Below, piece after piece: positions 15,087-23,588 of a DNA stretch of 64,000 bases (within the stretch, counting starts at the first letter, position 1; every line of letters starts with the position of its first letter). The notes under the pieces are model-generated. The model had not been told where the DNA came from. It saw only the letters and a program-made list of their open reading frames with translations, and did not search any database. A program made the translations under genes and the position numbers. Source of the DNA: Persicimonas caeni (GTDB lineage Bacteria; Myxococcota_A; Bradymonadia; Bradymonadales; Bradymonadaceae); contig NZ_CP041186.1 in the NCBI RefSeq assembly GCF_006517175.1, positions 7,715,074-7,779,073 of the forward strand, written 5' to 3'.

Positions 15087-18011
15087 ATGGTCACCCTACG
15101 CCAATTAGTGCTCTTTGGCCTCGCCGCCGCCGTTTTCTCCGGCTGCGCGTGGTCCCAGCCCCCTGCCGAACATCAGGCGCTGGCAGCTTCCTACGAGATC
15201 TCGACGGACGCCAAGAAGCCGAGCCTCGGCAAGCTCTTGCTCACCGAGCAGGGCTTGTGGGGCTTCGTGCATGCTCGCGCGGCTAAAGAAGCGCCGACAT
15301 TCTCGCGCGGCGAACTCGTCGCCTTTTTGCCCCACGAAGGAAATGCCCCGGCCCACCTGTTCGGCGTGGTCGCCGAGCGCTCCTGGGGCGTGATGCTGCA
15401 GCGCCTCGACGGGCGCACCATCGCCTTCGACACGGTGCGTGGCGACCTCGTTCCGGTGCGCTCCGAGGCGCAGCTCGAGCGCTGGGGGATCTGTCATGGT
15501 GCCGGGGGGAATCTGGCTGACGACGCCTGCCTGGGCGCGGCGGGTCGCACAGTCGCCTGGCGGGTGTACGGCGCCAACGCCAAGCACCGCCTCTCCGTCG
15601 CCGAGGATGATAATGCGCTCGTCTTGCCGATTCGCACCGACGGCGTCGTACACGCCGGACGGGCCGTCGTTCGCGCCGATTCTCTCGAACGCGGCTGGGT
15701 CGCAGTCCCCGTGCGGGCCAACCGCGCGACCGTGCCCCACGCGCGGGTGCTGCTCGATACGCAGTGTCCGGACATCGATCTAACGCGAAGCATCCAGCCC
15801 ATCGAGATCCTTCGGGGCACCGTGGATGCGTCCGAGCACCCGGTCGAGATCGAAGAGGCGGCGATTGCCGCCGGCGCCGATGCGCTCGTGCGGTGCGCCA
15901 GTGAAGAGGTCACCGTGCAGGTGCCGATGCTCTTCCGCCCTCGCCTGCAGGTCACCAACACCTCGGCGAGCGGGGTGCCTTACGGAGCGATGCGGCCGTG
16001 GAGCTTCGCCAAGGAGAACCGCGCGGCCGTCGAGTCGGCGGTCTTGTTGGCGGCGTCCCTGAGCACGGGCGCAGGGGTTGCTGCGGACTTCTATCTGGAG
16101 CGCACGCTCTTGGCGGCGCCCGAGACGAAAACCGCCGGGCGGCTGGCGCTCGAATTGATGCAGGTCGCCGCCGCAGCGGGACGCCCCGAGGCGGCGCTTC
16201 GCGGCGGGCGTGCGGCCACCAGTGAGGCTTGGCACCGCCAGAATCGCCCGGCCTTCGTGCTCGGCAAGGCGTGGGTGCTCGCAGCTCTCGGCCAAACGAG
16301 GTCCTACGCCGAGGCGATGACGCGAGTGTCCAAGCTCGCCAAAGAGCCCGCGAACCGACAGGCCCGTTTGTGGCTCGCCTGGTCGCAGTTACGAGACGAC
16401 GCGGGCACCTCGGCCAAGCAATCGATCACCCGCGCGATGTCGGTGCTCGAGAAGTCGAACGCGCCAAAGTGGCTGGAAGCCGGTGAGCTTCTCGTCGGCT
16501 GGATCACCAGCGGCCAAAACACGTTGACCGCGCCCAAGACTCGATTGAGCGAGGCCTTCCAACCTTTCGACGCAGGTTGTGAGGACGTGTCGACGTGCAA
16601 GCTCGACGTCTATGGGCGCAACTTCGCGGCGCTCGTCGAGGCGAGCAGCGCCGACGACGGCGCCCAGCTCGTCGAACAACTGCAGAGCACCGCCGTTGCA
16701 GCGATTCGGCCCGGGTTTCGCCTCTCGACGCTCGATGCAGGCAAGCTCGGCGCCGCCGACTCGGTGGCCATGCGCGCCGCGGCGATGCCGCTGCTATCAC
16801 CGGGGCTGCGCGAAGATGGCTTTCGGGAGCTCGTCGAGGATGTCGCCGGCGCCTGGCGTGAGTCGGGGCGCTGCCTGGAGGTCGAACAAACAGACGTGTT
16901 GGTCGCACGTCTCGGCGATGCGCGCCGCGACCACGCTGGCCAGGCGGCTCTCGCAGCCACGCGCTGGTTGCTCGCCGGCGCGCTTCCTTCCGCATGCGAA
17001 TCACCCCGAAAGTTTATTCAGAGCCTCGAGCGAGGCTTGATTAGGTATCCCAAGATCACGACCTACGCCGCGCCATTGCTCGAGGCGCTGACGAGCCGCG
17101 CGAGCAAAGAAGATCGACTCGTGTTGTTGCGCGAGTTTGGCGACTTCACGGCCGAGCACGAAAAAGGCGCGGCCTGTAAGCGCTGGAATCTCGCCCTGGC
17201 CGTCTCGAGCGCCAACGCCGGGCGCCTCGACGAGGCAGAAAAAGAGCTCACGCGCGCCATCAACTGTGAAGCAACGGGCGAGGACGCCTACGAGGCGACC
17301 GAGTTGCTGATCATCGGCTTCTTGCAGTTCGAGCGCAGCGCGGTCGTGCCCTCCGACCTGTCTGCAGGGGCACGCGCACGGCTCGCCGCGCTCGTGCGCC
17401 GTGAGCCGGTGGTCGACCGGGTCGACGAGGTGTGCACCGGTCTGTTGCCGCTCGAGTACAATCTGTCTCGCTACGTCCACCCCAATATCGCCGCCCTCGC
17501 CGTGGCGATGCCGGAGCTGCCGACCGACGAATTAGCGCTCGAGACGAGCTCTAGGAGCGCGTCCCGGGGAATCGCCTCGTTGCTCGTCGCCCGGCGCAAT
17601 CTGGGCGAAGGACGACCGCGTCTGGCGGCCAAGGCGCTCGCCGAGTCCCGACAGGCGTTCGCGCGCATCGACCACAAGGTCGGACTTCGGCGCGTCGCGT
17701 TTTTGGAGTCGGTGATCTTCGGCGGCGATCTCGAGGCGTATTTGGAAGGCGAGGACAAGACCGAGCGCAGCGTAAGCCTCGATTCACCCGACAAACTCGA
17801 CGCGGGTGAATGGGCGCGCGCTCTCATGGCGGGCAAAGCCCGTGAGATTCTGGCGGCGGTGGCCGTCGACGGTGCGCAGCTCGACGATGAGGCGAAGCGC
17901 GCCGCCTTGGCGGCCTCGTTGATCGTCGACTCGGAGGAACAGACCGTCGAAAAGTGGCGTTCCAATGCCGGAGGCGCTCATTTAGCCGACCTGTGTGGTC
18001 GAGACGAGTGA
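15087..18011 (+). CDS. large lipoprotein with alpha-solenoid region
   Basis: 974 residues with lipobox FSGC, so lipid-anchored outside the cytoplasm. The N-terminal about 280 residues look beta-rich; the remainder is Ala/Leu/Glu-rich helical sequence resembling degenerate TPRs (RLDEAEKELTRAINCEATGE). No catalytic motif or named family recognised. It lies 33 bp after the double-FHA gene and about 120 bp before the kinase gene, so it is probably the envelope component of the same locus. Periplasmic sensor or scaffold is an inference. Confidence 0.72.
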   Translation: MVTLRQLVLFGLAAAVFSGCAWSQPPAEHQALAASYEISTDAKKPSLGKLLLTEQGLWGFVHARAAKEAPTFSRGELVAFLPHEGNAPAHLFGVVAERSWGVMLQRLDGRTIAFDTVRGDLVPVRSEAQLERWGICHGAGGNLADDACLGAAGRTVAWRVYGANAKHRLSVAEDDNALVLPIRTDGVVHAGRAVVRADSLERGWVAVPVRANRATVPHARVLLDTQCPDIDLTRSIQPIEILRGTVDASEHPVEIEEAAIAAGADALVRCASEEVTVQVPMLFRPRLQVTNTSASGVPYGAMRPWSFAKENRAAVESAVLLAASLSTGAGVAADFYLERTLLAAPETKTAGRLALELMQVAAAAGRPEAALRGGRAATSEAWHRQNRPAFVLGKAWVLAALGQTRSYAEAMTRVSKLAKEPANRQARLWLAWSQLRDDAGTSAKQSITRAMSVLEKSNAPKWLEAGELLVGWITSGQNTLTAPKTRLSEAFQPFDAGCEDVSTCKLDVYGRNFAALVEASSADDGAQLVEQLQSTAVAAIRPGFRLSTLDAGKLGAADSVAMRAAAMPLLSPGLREDGFRELVEDVAGAWRESGRCLEVEQTDVLVARLGDARRDHAGQAALAATRWLLAGALPSACESPRKFIQSLERGLIRYPKITTYAAPLLEALTSRASKEDRLVLLREFGDFTAEHEKGAACKRWNLALAVSSANAGRLDEAEKELTRAINCEATGEDAYEATELLIIGFLQFERSAVVPSDLSAGARARLAALVRREPVVDRVDEVCTGLLPLEYNLSRYVHPNIAALAVAMPELPTDELALETSSRSASRGIASLLVARRNLGEGRPRLAAKALAESRQAFARIDHKVGLRRVAFLESVIFGGDLEAYLEGEDKTERSVSLDSPDKLDAGEWARALMAGKAREILAAVAVDGAQLDDEAKRAALAASLIVDSEEQTVEKWRSNAGGAHLADLCGRDE

Positions 18012-18028
18012 GCGCCCTCGCTGTATGG

Positions 18029-18056
18029 TTGTGACTTGGGCCACCGTCGATTAGAC
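18029..18056 (+). promoter_or_regulatory. possible promoter ahead of the Ser/Thr kinase gene
   Basis: TTGTGA, 16-nt spacer, TTAGAC in the 124-bp gap before the kinase start at 18136. A weak match; the kinase could equally be read from the upstream promoter. Confidence 0.25.
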
Positions 18057-18135
18057 TCGGCCCGTACTTAGCAACCACGCCAGTGCGGGGCGGCCACGGC
18101 ATTTCCACTTTTTCGTGCGGCTCTACAGGCCAGTC

Positions 18136-20064
18136 ATGATCGGCACCACGATTTCGCGCTACGACATCTTGGAGGAACTCGGCCAAGGGGGCATGTCCGT
18201 GGTGTATCTGGCTCAGGACACTGCTCTGGGCCGCGAAGTCGCCATCAAGTTGCTGCACGAGCACCTGGCCAAGAAGCTCGAAAACCGCCAGCGATTTCGC
18301 CGCGAGGCCGAGGCGATCGCGCGGCTGCGCCACCCCAATATCCTCGACGTGTACGATGTCTCCGACGAGAGCGACGAGCGCTCGTTCATCGTCATGGAGT
18401 ACATCCCGGGGATGAACTTGCGTCAGTTCATCGACCACCACGGCCCTCCCCCGCCCGAGATCGCCGCCCTGCTGGGCGTCGAGATTTGCAACGCGCTCGG
18501 CCACGCTCACAACCACGGCGTCATTCACCGTGATTTGAAGCCCGAAAACGTGATGATCTCCGACGATGGAGACGTCAAGTTGATGGACTTTGGCATCGCG
18601 CACGTCATCGACGCCGAGACGATGACCAAGACGGGCAGCCTGCTGGGCAGCCCCGCGCACATGGCGCCCGAGCTCATCGACGGCAAGAAAGTCGACGAGC
18701 GCGCCGACGTCTTTGCGCTGGGCACGGTTTTGTACTGGATGAGCACCGGCCAGCTCCCCTTTTGCGGCGACAACGCCCCCCAGGTGCTCCGTAACGTCAT
18801 GGAGTGCCGCTACGAGGAGCCCGAGGTCGTCGCACCGACCGTCGGCCACGACCTAGCGCGCATCATCTGCAAATGCCTGAACAAGGAGCCGGAAAACCGC
18901 TTCGCCTCGGTCGAGACGGTCAAGCGAGAGCTCTTTGCCGCGGTCCACTCGGTGGGGATCGAGGAGACCGACAAGGCGGTGCGCGAATACTTCGCAGATC
19001 CGGGCAAGTACACGGAAGCCTACGCCGAGCTGATCGTCCCCAAGCTCATCGCGCGCGGAAAGCAGGCGATGGAGCGCAAAAACGTCCCGGTGGCCATCGC
19101 GCACTTCAACCGCGTGCTCGCCTACGACCCGAAAAACGAAGAGGTGCGCGAGTGTCTCGATCAGCTCAACCGCAACCAGCAGGCGGCTCGCTTCGTGGCG
19201 GCGGCCGCGGTGCTCTTGTTGGTAGGCGTGGCGGGTTGGTGGATGTACGACATGACCGTCGACGAGCCGCAACCGAAGGTGAAGGCGGACGTCGAGGATG
19301 AGATCGCCGCGGCCGCCGAAGAGGAGGCGCAGGCAAAGGAGGCGAGCTTGAGCGCGGCGCTGACGCGCGTCGGTAGCGCTTATGGCGTCGCCGAGGGCGC
19401 CTCGGAGGCCGAGCATGCAGCCCAGACGGCGGTGCCGATTGCGCAGGATGTCGTCGGTCTGGCGCGTCGCGTCGCCAAGAAGGGAAAGCGGTTGGTGCAC
19501 ATCGCCAGCCTCAAAGCTCCTTCGGTCCAGCTCGTCGAAACGTCCGGCAACTCTAAAGAGGAGACGGAGGAGACGGGGAACGATGCCTCGCCCCCCGAGG
19601 CGGCCGAACAGACCTTCGAGGTGCAGTTCAAGGTCTTTCCCGGCTCGGCTCGCCTCGAGGTCGACGGAGAGAAGGTCTTCTGGCAGACCGAGAGCATTCA
19701 ACTCACCCGCGGCAAGCACGTCATCACCGCCAACGCGCCCGGCTGTAAGCCGTATCGCGAGATTCTGGTGGTAAACGAGCCCAGAACCGATAAGAATAAG
19801 GTTCCCGTGGTGCTCGAATGGAGACGAGCGACCATCAACGTCGTGTCGAACAAGAACGCGCTGGTCTACGTCGCCGGTGAGTCCGACCCACGCTCGAACG
19901 CGCGACGCAGCTCGATTTCGGTGCCGTTTCGACGCAAAATGGGCGACCCGACGAAGACGGTAAAGCTTCGCATCGCCGATGCCTCCAACCTGCAACGCGT
20001 CGAGGAGCGCGAAGTCGTCGTACGTGCCGGCGACAGTCGCACGGTCAAAGTCTACTTTCCCTGA
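18136..20064 (+). CDS. membrane Ser/Thr protein kinase with PEGA-like C-terminus
   Basis: 642 residues from the ATG at 18136 (ACAGG nearby; the GTG at 18115 adds seven unlikely residues). The N-terminal Hanks kinase domain looks fully active: glycine loop GQGGMSVV, Lys38 in VAIKLL, HRDLKPEN with Asp133, DFG at 151-153, APE at 177-179. A short TPR-like segment (about 300-340) precedes a single TM helix at about 352-370. Beyond the membrane is an Ala/Glu-rich stretch and two PEGA-like beta domains (FKVFPGSARLEVDGEKVFW). Topology implies a cytoplasmic kinase reading a periplasmic signal. Neighbouring FHA proteins are natural readers of its phosphothreonine products; the pairing is inferred. Confidence 0.9.
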   Translation: MIGTTISRYDILEELGQGGMSVVYLAQDTALGREVAIKLLHEHLAKKLENRQRFRREAEAIARLRHPNILDVYDVSDESDERSFIVMEYIPGMNLRQFIDHHGPPPPEIAALLGVEICNALGHAHNHGVIHRDLKPENVMISDDGDVKLMDFGIAHVIDAETMTKTGSLLGSPAHMAPELIDGKKVDERADVFALGTVLYWMSTGQLPFCGDNAPQVLRNVMECRYEEPEVVAPTVGHDLARIICKCLNKEPENRFASVETVKRELFAAVHSVGIEETDKAVREYFADPGKYTEAYAELIVPKLIARGKQAMERKNVPVAIAHFNRVLAYDPKNEEVRECLDQLNRNQQAARFVAAAAVLLLVGVAGWWMYDMTVDEPQPKVKADVEDEIAAAAEEEAQAKEASLSAALTRVGSAYGVAEGASEAEHAAQTAVPIAQDVVGLARRVAKKGKRLVHIASLKAPSVQLVETSGNSKEETEETGNDASPPEAAEQTFEVQFKVFPGSARLEVDGEKVFWQTESIQLTRGKHVITANAPGCKPYREILVVNEPRTDKNKVPVVLEWRRATINVVSNKNALVYVAGESDPRSNARRSSISVPFRRKMGDPTKTVKLRIADASNLQRVEEREVVVRAGDSRTVKVYFP

Positions 20065-20072
20065 AGCCTCCG

Positions 20073-21050
20073 ATGTTCCAACGGCTGTCCACCTCTGTGC
20101 TGTTCGTGCTCGGCGCCGCTCTCTGGGCGACGCCGTCGCTGGCGCAGACACCGCCGCCGCCCGACGAAGGCACCACCCCCGTCAAGACAGCCCCCACGGC
20201 CGAACACGACTTTCCCGAAGCTCCCAAGGCACGGCTCGAGCGCGCCCAGAAGGCATTCCAGGACGCCGAGTACGACCTGCTGAGACCGCTGCTCGAACCG
20301 ACGCTGTCGCCCACGAGTCAATTCGCCCAGACCGAGTCGGAGCTCGAGGCGCGCACGCTTCTGGGCGTCGGGCTGTACTTCGAGGCCCAGAAAGTCACCG
20401 ACGCCGAGCAGCGGCGCGAGCTCCTCGACACGACACGCCGGCATTTCCTCGAGATCCTGCGCAAGGAGCCCGACCACTCGCTCAACCCCCTGCTCTACCC
20501 GGCCAGCGTCGTCGAGCTTTTCGAGGCGGTTCGCGAGGAGAACGCCGAGGAACTCGACAAGATTCGCGCCCAGCGCGACGACGCCAACGGCGACGTGGCG
20601 GCTCAGGGCCTCAAGAGCATCTATATCCAGCGCGAGGTCGACCACCGGCTGTACGCGGCCAACTTCTTGCCCTTCGGCCTCGGTCAGTTCCAAAACGGCG
20701 AGCAGGTCCAGGGAACGCTATTCGCCGGCGCGCAGACCGCGGCGCTGGGGTTGAACGTGGCGAGCTACGTGATGATCGAAAGCCTTCGCGGTGATGACGG
20801 CTACTATGACCGAGGCGCCGGCGGGACCACTGAACAGGCGCTGCAATGGCGTACCGCTCAATACGTGGGCCTGGGCCTCTTCGTAGGCTTCTATGCCTGG
20901 TCGGTCATCGACGCGCTACGAGACTACGAGCCGTACGACGTGCGCATCCGCAGCCTCGACGAGCCTCCGCCGGAATTATCGGCCGGCGAGGCGGATGACA
21001 AGGGGGCTACTTTTCAAATAGGATTGGGTGGCCTTGGTGTTACGTGGTAA
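20073..21050 (+). CDS. exported membrane-associated protein (DUF5683-like region)
   Basis: 325 residues with a signal peptide (SVLFVLGAALWATPSLAQ). The first half has helical TPR-like character (RAQKAFQDAEYDLLRPLLEP). The second half (about 205-290) contains hydrophobic segments around NFLPFGLGQFQNGEQVQGTL and QYVGLGLFVGFYAWSVIDAL, reminiscent of DUF5683-type small membrane domains. It starts 9 bp after the kinase stop, so co-translation with the kinase is likely and a shared pathway probable. Biochemical role unknown. Confidence 0.75.
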   Translation: MFQRLSTSVLFVLGAALWATPSLAQTPPPPDEGTTPVKTAPTAEHDFPEAPKARLERAQKAFQDAEYDLLRPLLEPTLSPTSQFAQTESELEARTLLGVGLYFEAQKVTDAEQRRELLDTTRRHFLEILRKEPDHSLNPLLYPASVVELFEAVREENAEELDKIRAQRDDANGDVAAQGLKSIYIQREVDHRLYAANFLPFGLGQFQNGEQVQGTLFAGAQTAALGLNVASYVMIESLRGDDGYYDRGAGGTTEQALQWRTAQYVGLGLFVGFYAWSVIDALRDYEPYDVRIRSLDEPPPELSAGEADDKGATFQIGLGGLGVTW

Positions 21051-21100
21051 CAACGAGGCGAAACGCCAATGACCTATTTGGGAACCTGGGAACGACGACC

Positions 21101-22897
21101 ATGCCCACCCTCATTGTCCAATCGGCCGACGGCTCGACGAGCCGTGATTACCCGCTTCGTAAGACGCTGACCTCGATCGGTTCGGGGCGCACCAACGACA
21201 TCGTGCTCGACGACCCGAGCGTCGAGGCGAGCCACGCCATGATCCAGCTCGACGGCGGGGTCTTCGAGATCCAGACCGTCAGCCGCAAGTGCGAAGTGCG
21301 CATCAACGGCAAGAAGAAGCGAAAGCTCAAGCTGTCGCACGACGACGAGGTCCAGATCGGCGACGTGGTGCTGCGCTTCTCCATCTTCGACGGCGCGCCG
21401 GCGGCCGGGCTTGCCGAAGAGAGCGTCACCGGAGAAGAGATCGAGGGCTACCGCAAGCTACACGAGTTCTCGCAAAAGCTGTTGAGCGACTACGAGCTTC
21501 CGGTCCTCCTCGAGAACTTGCTCGACGCGGTCGTTTCGATCACCTCGGCCGACAAGGGCTTTTTGATCCTGCTCGAGGACGAGGAGTTTCGCATCAAGGT
21601 GGCGCGCAACGTCGACCGCGAGAATATCGAGGGCGCCGTCGAGCAGGTCTCCGACTCGATCATTCGCAAGGTCATCGAGAGCAAAGAGCCGCTCATCGTC
21701 AGCGACGCGCTCTCCAACAGCGAGTTCAACAGCTCGCAGTCGGTCATCAACCTGAACCTGTCGAGCGTGATGTGCGTGCCGCTCTTGGACCGCGGCCAGC
21801 TTCTGGGCGTGCTCTATGTCGGTAACGAAAATATCGCCAACCTCTTCGAGCAGCGCCACCTCGACCTGCTGACGGTCTTCGCCTCGCAGGCGAGCCTGAT
21901 CATCGCCAACGCGATCATGGTGCGCGGCCTGAAGCTCGATAAGCAGCTTCTGAGCGAGCGCCTCAGCGAGATGCGCTTTGGCAGCATCATCGGCGCCTGC
22001 GACGCGATGAAGGAGATCTTTCGCACCGTCGAGAAGGTCGCGCCCACCACGGTCAACGTGCTCGTCACCGGCGAGACCGGCACCGGCAAGGAGCTTATCG
22101 CCCACGAGATTCACCAGCGCTCGCCGCGTGTAAAGGGGCCGTTCGTGACGATCAACTGCGGCGCCATCCCCGAAAACCTGCTCGAAAGCGAGCTGTTCGG
22201 CCACGTCAAAGGGGCGTTCACGGGGGCGAATCAGACCCGCGAGGGTAAATTCCAGGCCGCCGACGGCGGTACCATCTTTCTCGACGAGATCGGCGAGATG
22301 CCGCTGAACCTGCAGGTCAAACTGCTGCGCGTGCTCCAGGAGCACACGGTCACCAAGGTCGGCGCCACCAAGTCCGAGAAGATCGACATCCGCGTGGTCG
22401 CCGCGACCAACAAGAACCTCGAGAAGGCCGTGCGAGAGGGTGATTTCCGCGAAGACCTCTTCTACCGCCTCAACGTGGTCCTGCTAAAGCTCCCGCCGCT
22501 TCGCGACCGCGGGAACGACGTGGTGCTCATCGCCAAATACCTCATCAACGAGATCTCGGACGAGATCGGCGTGGGCCACAAGGAGCTGAGCAAGGAGGCC
22601 ATCCAGGCGCTTCGCAAATACGCCTGGCCGGGCAATATCCGCCAGCTCGAAAACCGCCTTAAAAAGGCGATCGTGCTCGCCGACGGCAGCGTGCTCACCC
22701 CCGAAGATCTCGACCTGCCACCTGAGGTGCTCGAGCCGATCATGCCGCTGTCCGAGGCCAAGGAGCGCTTCGCGCTGCGCTACGTCATGGAGGCCTTGGA
22801 GCGAAACGACGGCAACCGCACCCAGACCGCCCGCGAGCTCGATGTCGATCCGCGAACCATTTTTCGCTATCTAGAAAAGGAGACCCCCGAGGCGTGA
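21101..22897 (+). CDS. FHA-GAF sigma-54-dependent transcriptional activator
   Basis: 598 residues from the ATG at 21101 (GGGAACGACGACC upstream; the frame reaches back to 21044 but overlaps the previous gene). Order: FHA domain 1-95 ([19 protein letters not shown]) which should bind phosphothreonine; GAF domain about 115-270; sigma-54 AAA+ domain with Walker A GETGTGKE (324-331), the sigma-54 loop GAFTGA (371-376) and Walker B TIFLDE; Fis-type HTH at the C-terminus ([19 protein letters not shown]). FHA instead of a receiver means control by Ser/Thr phosphorylation, as in Myxococcus FHA activators. The kinase two genes upstream is the obvious candidate signal source. Possible binding dyads lie directly downstream. 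Confidence 0.93.
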   Translation: MPTLIVQSADGSTSRDYPLRKTLTSIGSGRTNDIVLDDPSVEASHAMIQLDGGVFEIQTVSRKCEVRINGKKKRKLKLSHDDEVQIGDVVLRFSIFDGAPAAGLAEESVTGEEIEGYRKLHEFSQKLLSDYELPVLLENLLDAVVSITSADKGFLILLEDEEFRIKVARNVDRENIEGAVEQVSDSIIRKVIESKEPLIVSDALSNSEFNSSQSVINLNLSSVMCVPLLDRGQLLGVLYVGNENIANLFEQRHLDLLTVFASQASLIIANAIMVRGLKLDKQLLSERLSEMRFGSIIGACDAMKEIFRTVEKVAPTTVNVLVTGETGTGKELIAHEIHQRSPRVKGPFVTINCGAIPENLLESELFGHVKGAFTGANQTREGKFQAADGGTIFLDEIGEMPLNLQVKLLRVLQEHTVTKVGATKSEKIDIRVVAATNKNLEKAVREGDFREDLFYRLNVVLLKLPPLRDRGNDVVLIAKYLINEISDEIGVGHKELSKEAIQALRKYAWPGNIRQLENRLKKAIVLADGSVLTPEDLDLPPEVLEPIMPLSEAKERFALRYVMEALERNDGNRTQTARELDVDPRTIFRYLEKETPEA

Positions 22898-22925
22898 GTC
22901 CTTTTGGCTAACCTCGCCCGGGCTC

Positions 22926-22979
22926 TGACATTTTCGTCATCGACGCGCCCCGGATATGACACCGCTGTCATATCCGGGG
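22926..22979. promoter_or_regulatory. paired TGACA-type dyads, candidate activator binding sites
   Basis: Two 14-bp dyads of the same form lie 31 bp apart: TGACATTTTCGTCA (22926-22939) and TGACACCGCTGTCA (22957-22970). The second sits at the centre of a perfect 14-bp inverted repeat with a 4-nt CCGC loop (22948-22979). No T-run follows, so a terminator is less likely than an operator. Relative to the -24/-12 promoter at 23024-23039 they fall at about -80 to -125, the usual distance for a sigma-54 enhancer. Confidence 0.55.
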
Positions 22980-23022
22980 CTACACACCCACCGCGCACGG
23001 GCTCCTGAGCAGTATCTCCCGC

Positions 23023-23586
23023 ATGGCACGTCTTCTGCAAAACCTCATGCCGAGCAAAGGGTTGGCTCGACAGCTGCCCTTGTTGCTCGTAGCTGCTGTG
23101 TTGAGCGGCTGCATTTTGTCGCCGCCCATCGAGCCGCGCGATGAGCCGAACTACTCGCCGCGAATCGGGCCATTGTGGCCCAACGGGATCGACCCGTATG
23201 TGCGCGTGACCCGTGACCAGTTTGCCAACGGGAGTATCGAGTTGAGAGCGAAGCTATTCGACGGAAACGACGAGTCCGAGTTGCATTTCCTGTTGGTCAG
23301 CGACCACGACGGCATCATCGAGAACGCGATCGCATTGCCGGCCGCCTGTAGTAGCGAAGACGACGCTGACGAGTACTGCTACGGCGTGGTCGACCATACG
23401 GTTAACCCGTGCGACAGCGGAGTGACCATTCCGGGCACCGAAGTGATCACACTCGTCGTCTCCGATCGACCGTTTCGCACCATCTCACCGCTGCTGAGCA
23501 TGATTGAGGAGGCGCCAGACGCCATTATGGTGACTTATTCGTGGACGTTGAACTACGAAGCCGGATTCTGTCCCCTGGATAACTGA
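23023..23586 (+). CDS. lipoprotein, function unknown
   Basis: 187 residues from the ATG at 23023; a start at 23047 (MPSKGLARQL) still gives a complete lipoprotein signal with lipobox LSGC and is preferred if the -24/-12 promoter is used. The mature protein is beta-rich with six Cys in its second half (AACSSEDDADEYCYG, NPCDSG, GFCPLDN), fitting an oxidised extracytoplasmic domain. No family recognised. It lies just downstream of the sigma-54 activator gene and 2 bp before another lipoprotein gene, so the pair may be the regulator's target operon. Confidence 0.7.
   Translation: MARLLQNLMPSKGLARQLPLLLVAAVLSGCILSPPIEPRDEPNYSPRIGPLWPNGIDPYVRVTRDQFANGSIELRAKLFDGNDESELHFLLVSDHDGIIENAIALPAACSSEDDADEYCYGVVDHTVNPCDSGVTIPGTEVITLVVSDRPFRTISPLLSMIEEAPDAIMVTYSWTLNYEAGFCPLDN
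23024..23039 (+). promoter_or_regulatory. candidate sigma-54 (-24/-12) promoter
   Basis: TGGCACGTCTTCTGCA matches the consensus TGGCACG-N4-TTGCA at every defined position but one, with GG and GC in correct spacing. Expected start of transcription is near 23050. It overlaps the apparent ATG at 23023, so if real, translation must begin at the ATG at 23047 (nearly leaderless) or further in. Confidence 0.45.
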
Positions 23587-23588
23587 AG

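Noticed and set aside
22948-22979. Terminator of the sigma-54 activator gene
   Set aside because: The 14-bp stem has no T-run, and its centre repeats the dyad found at 22926, which suits an operator better. A factor-dependent stop cannot be excluded.
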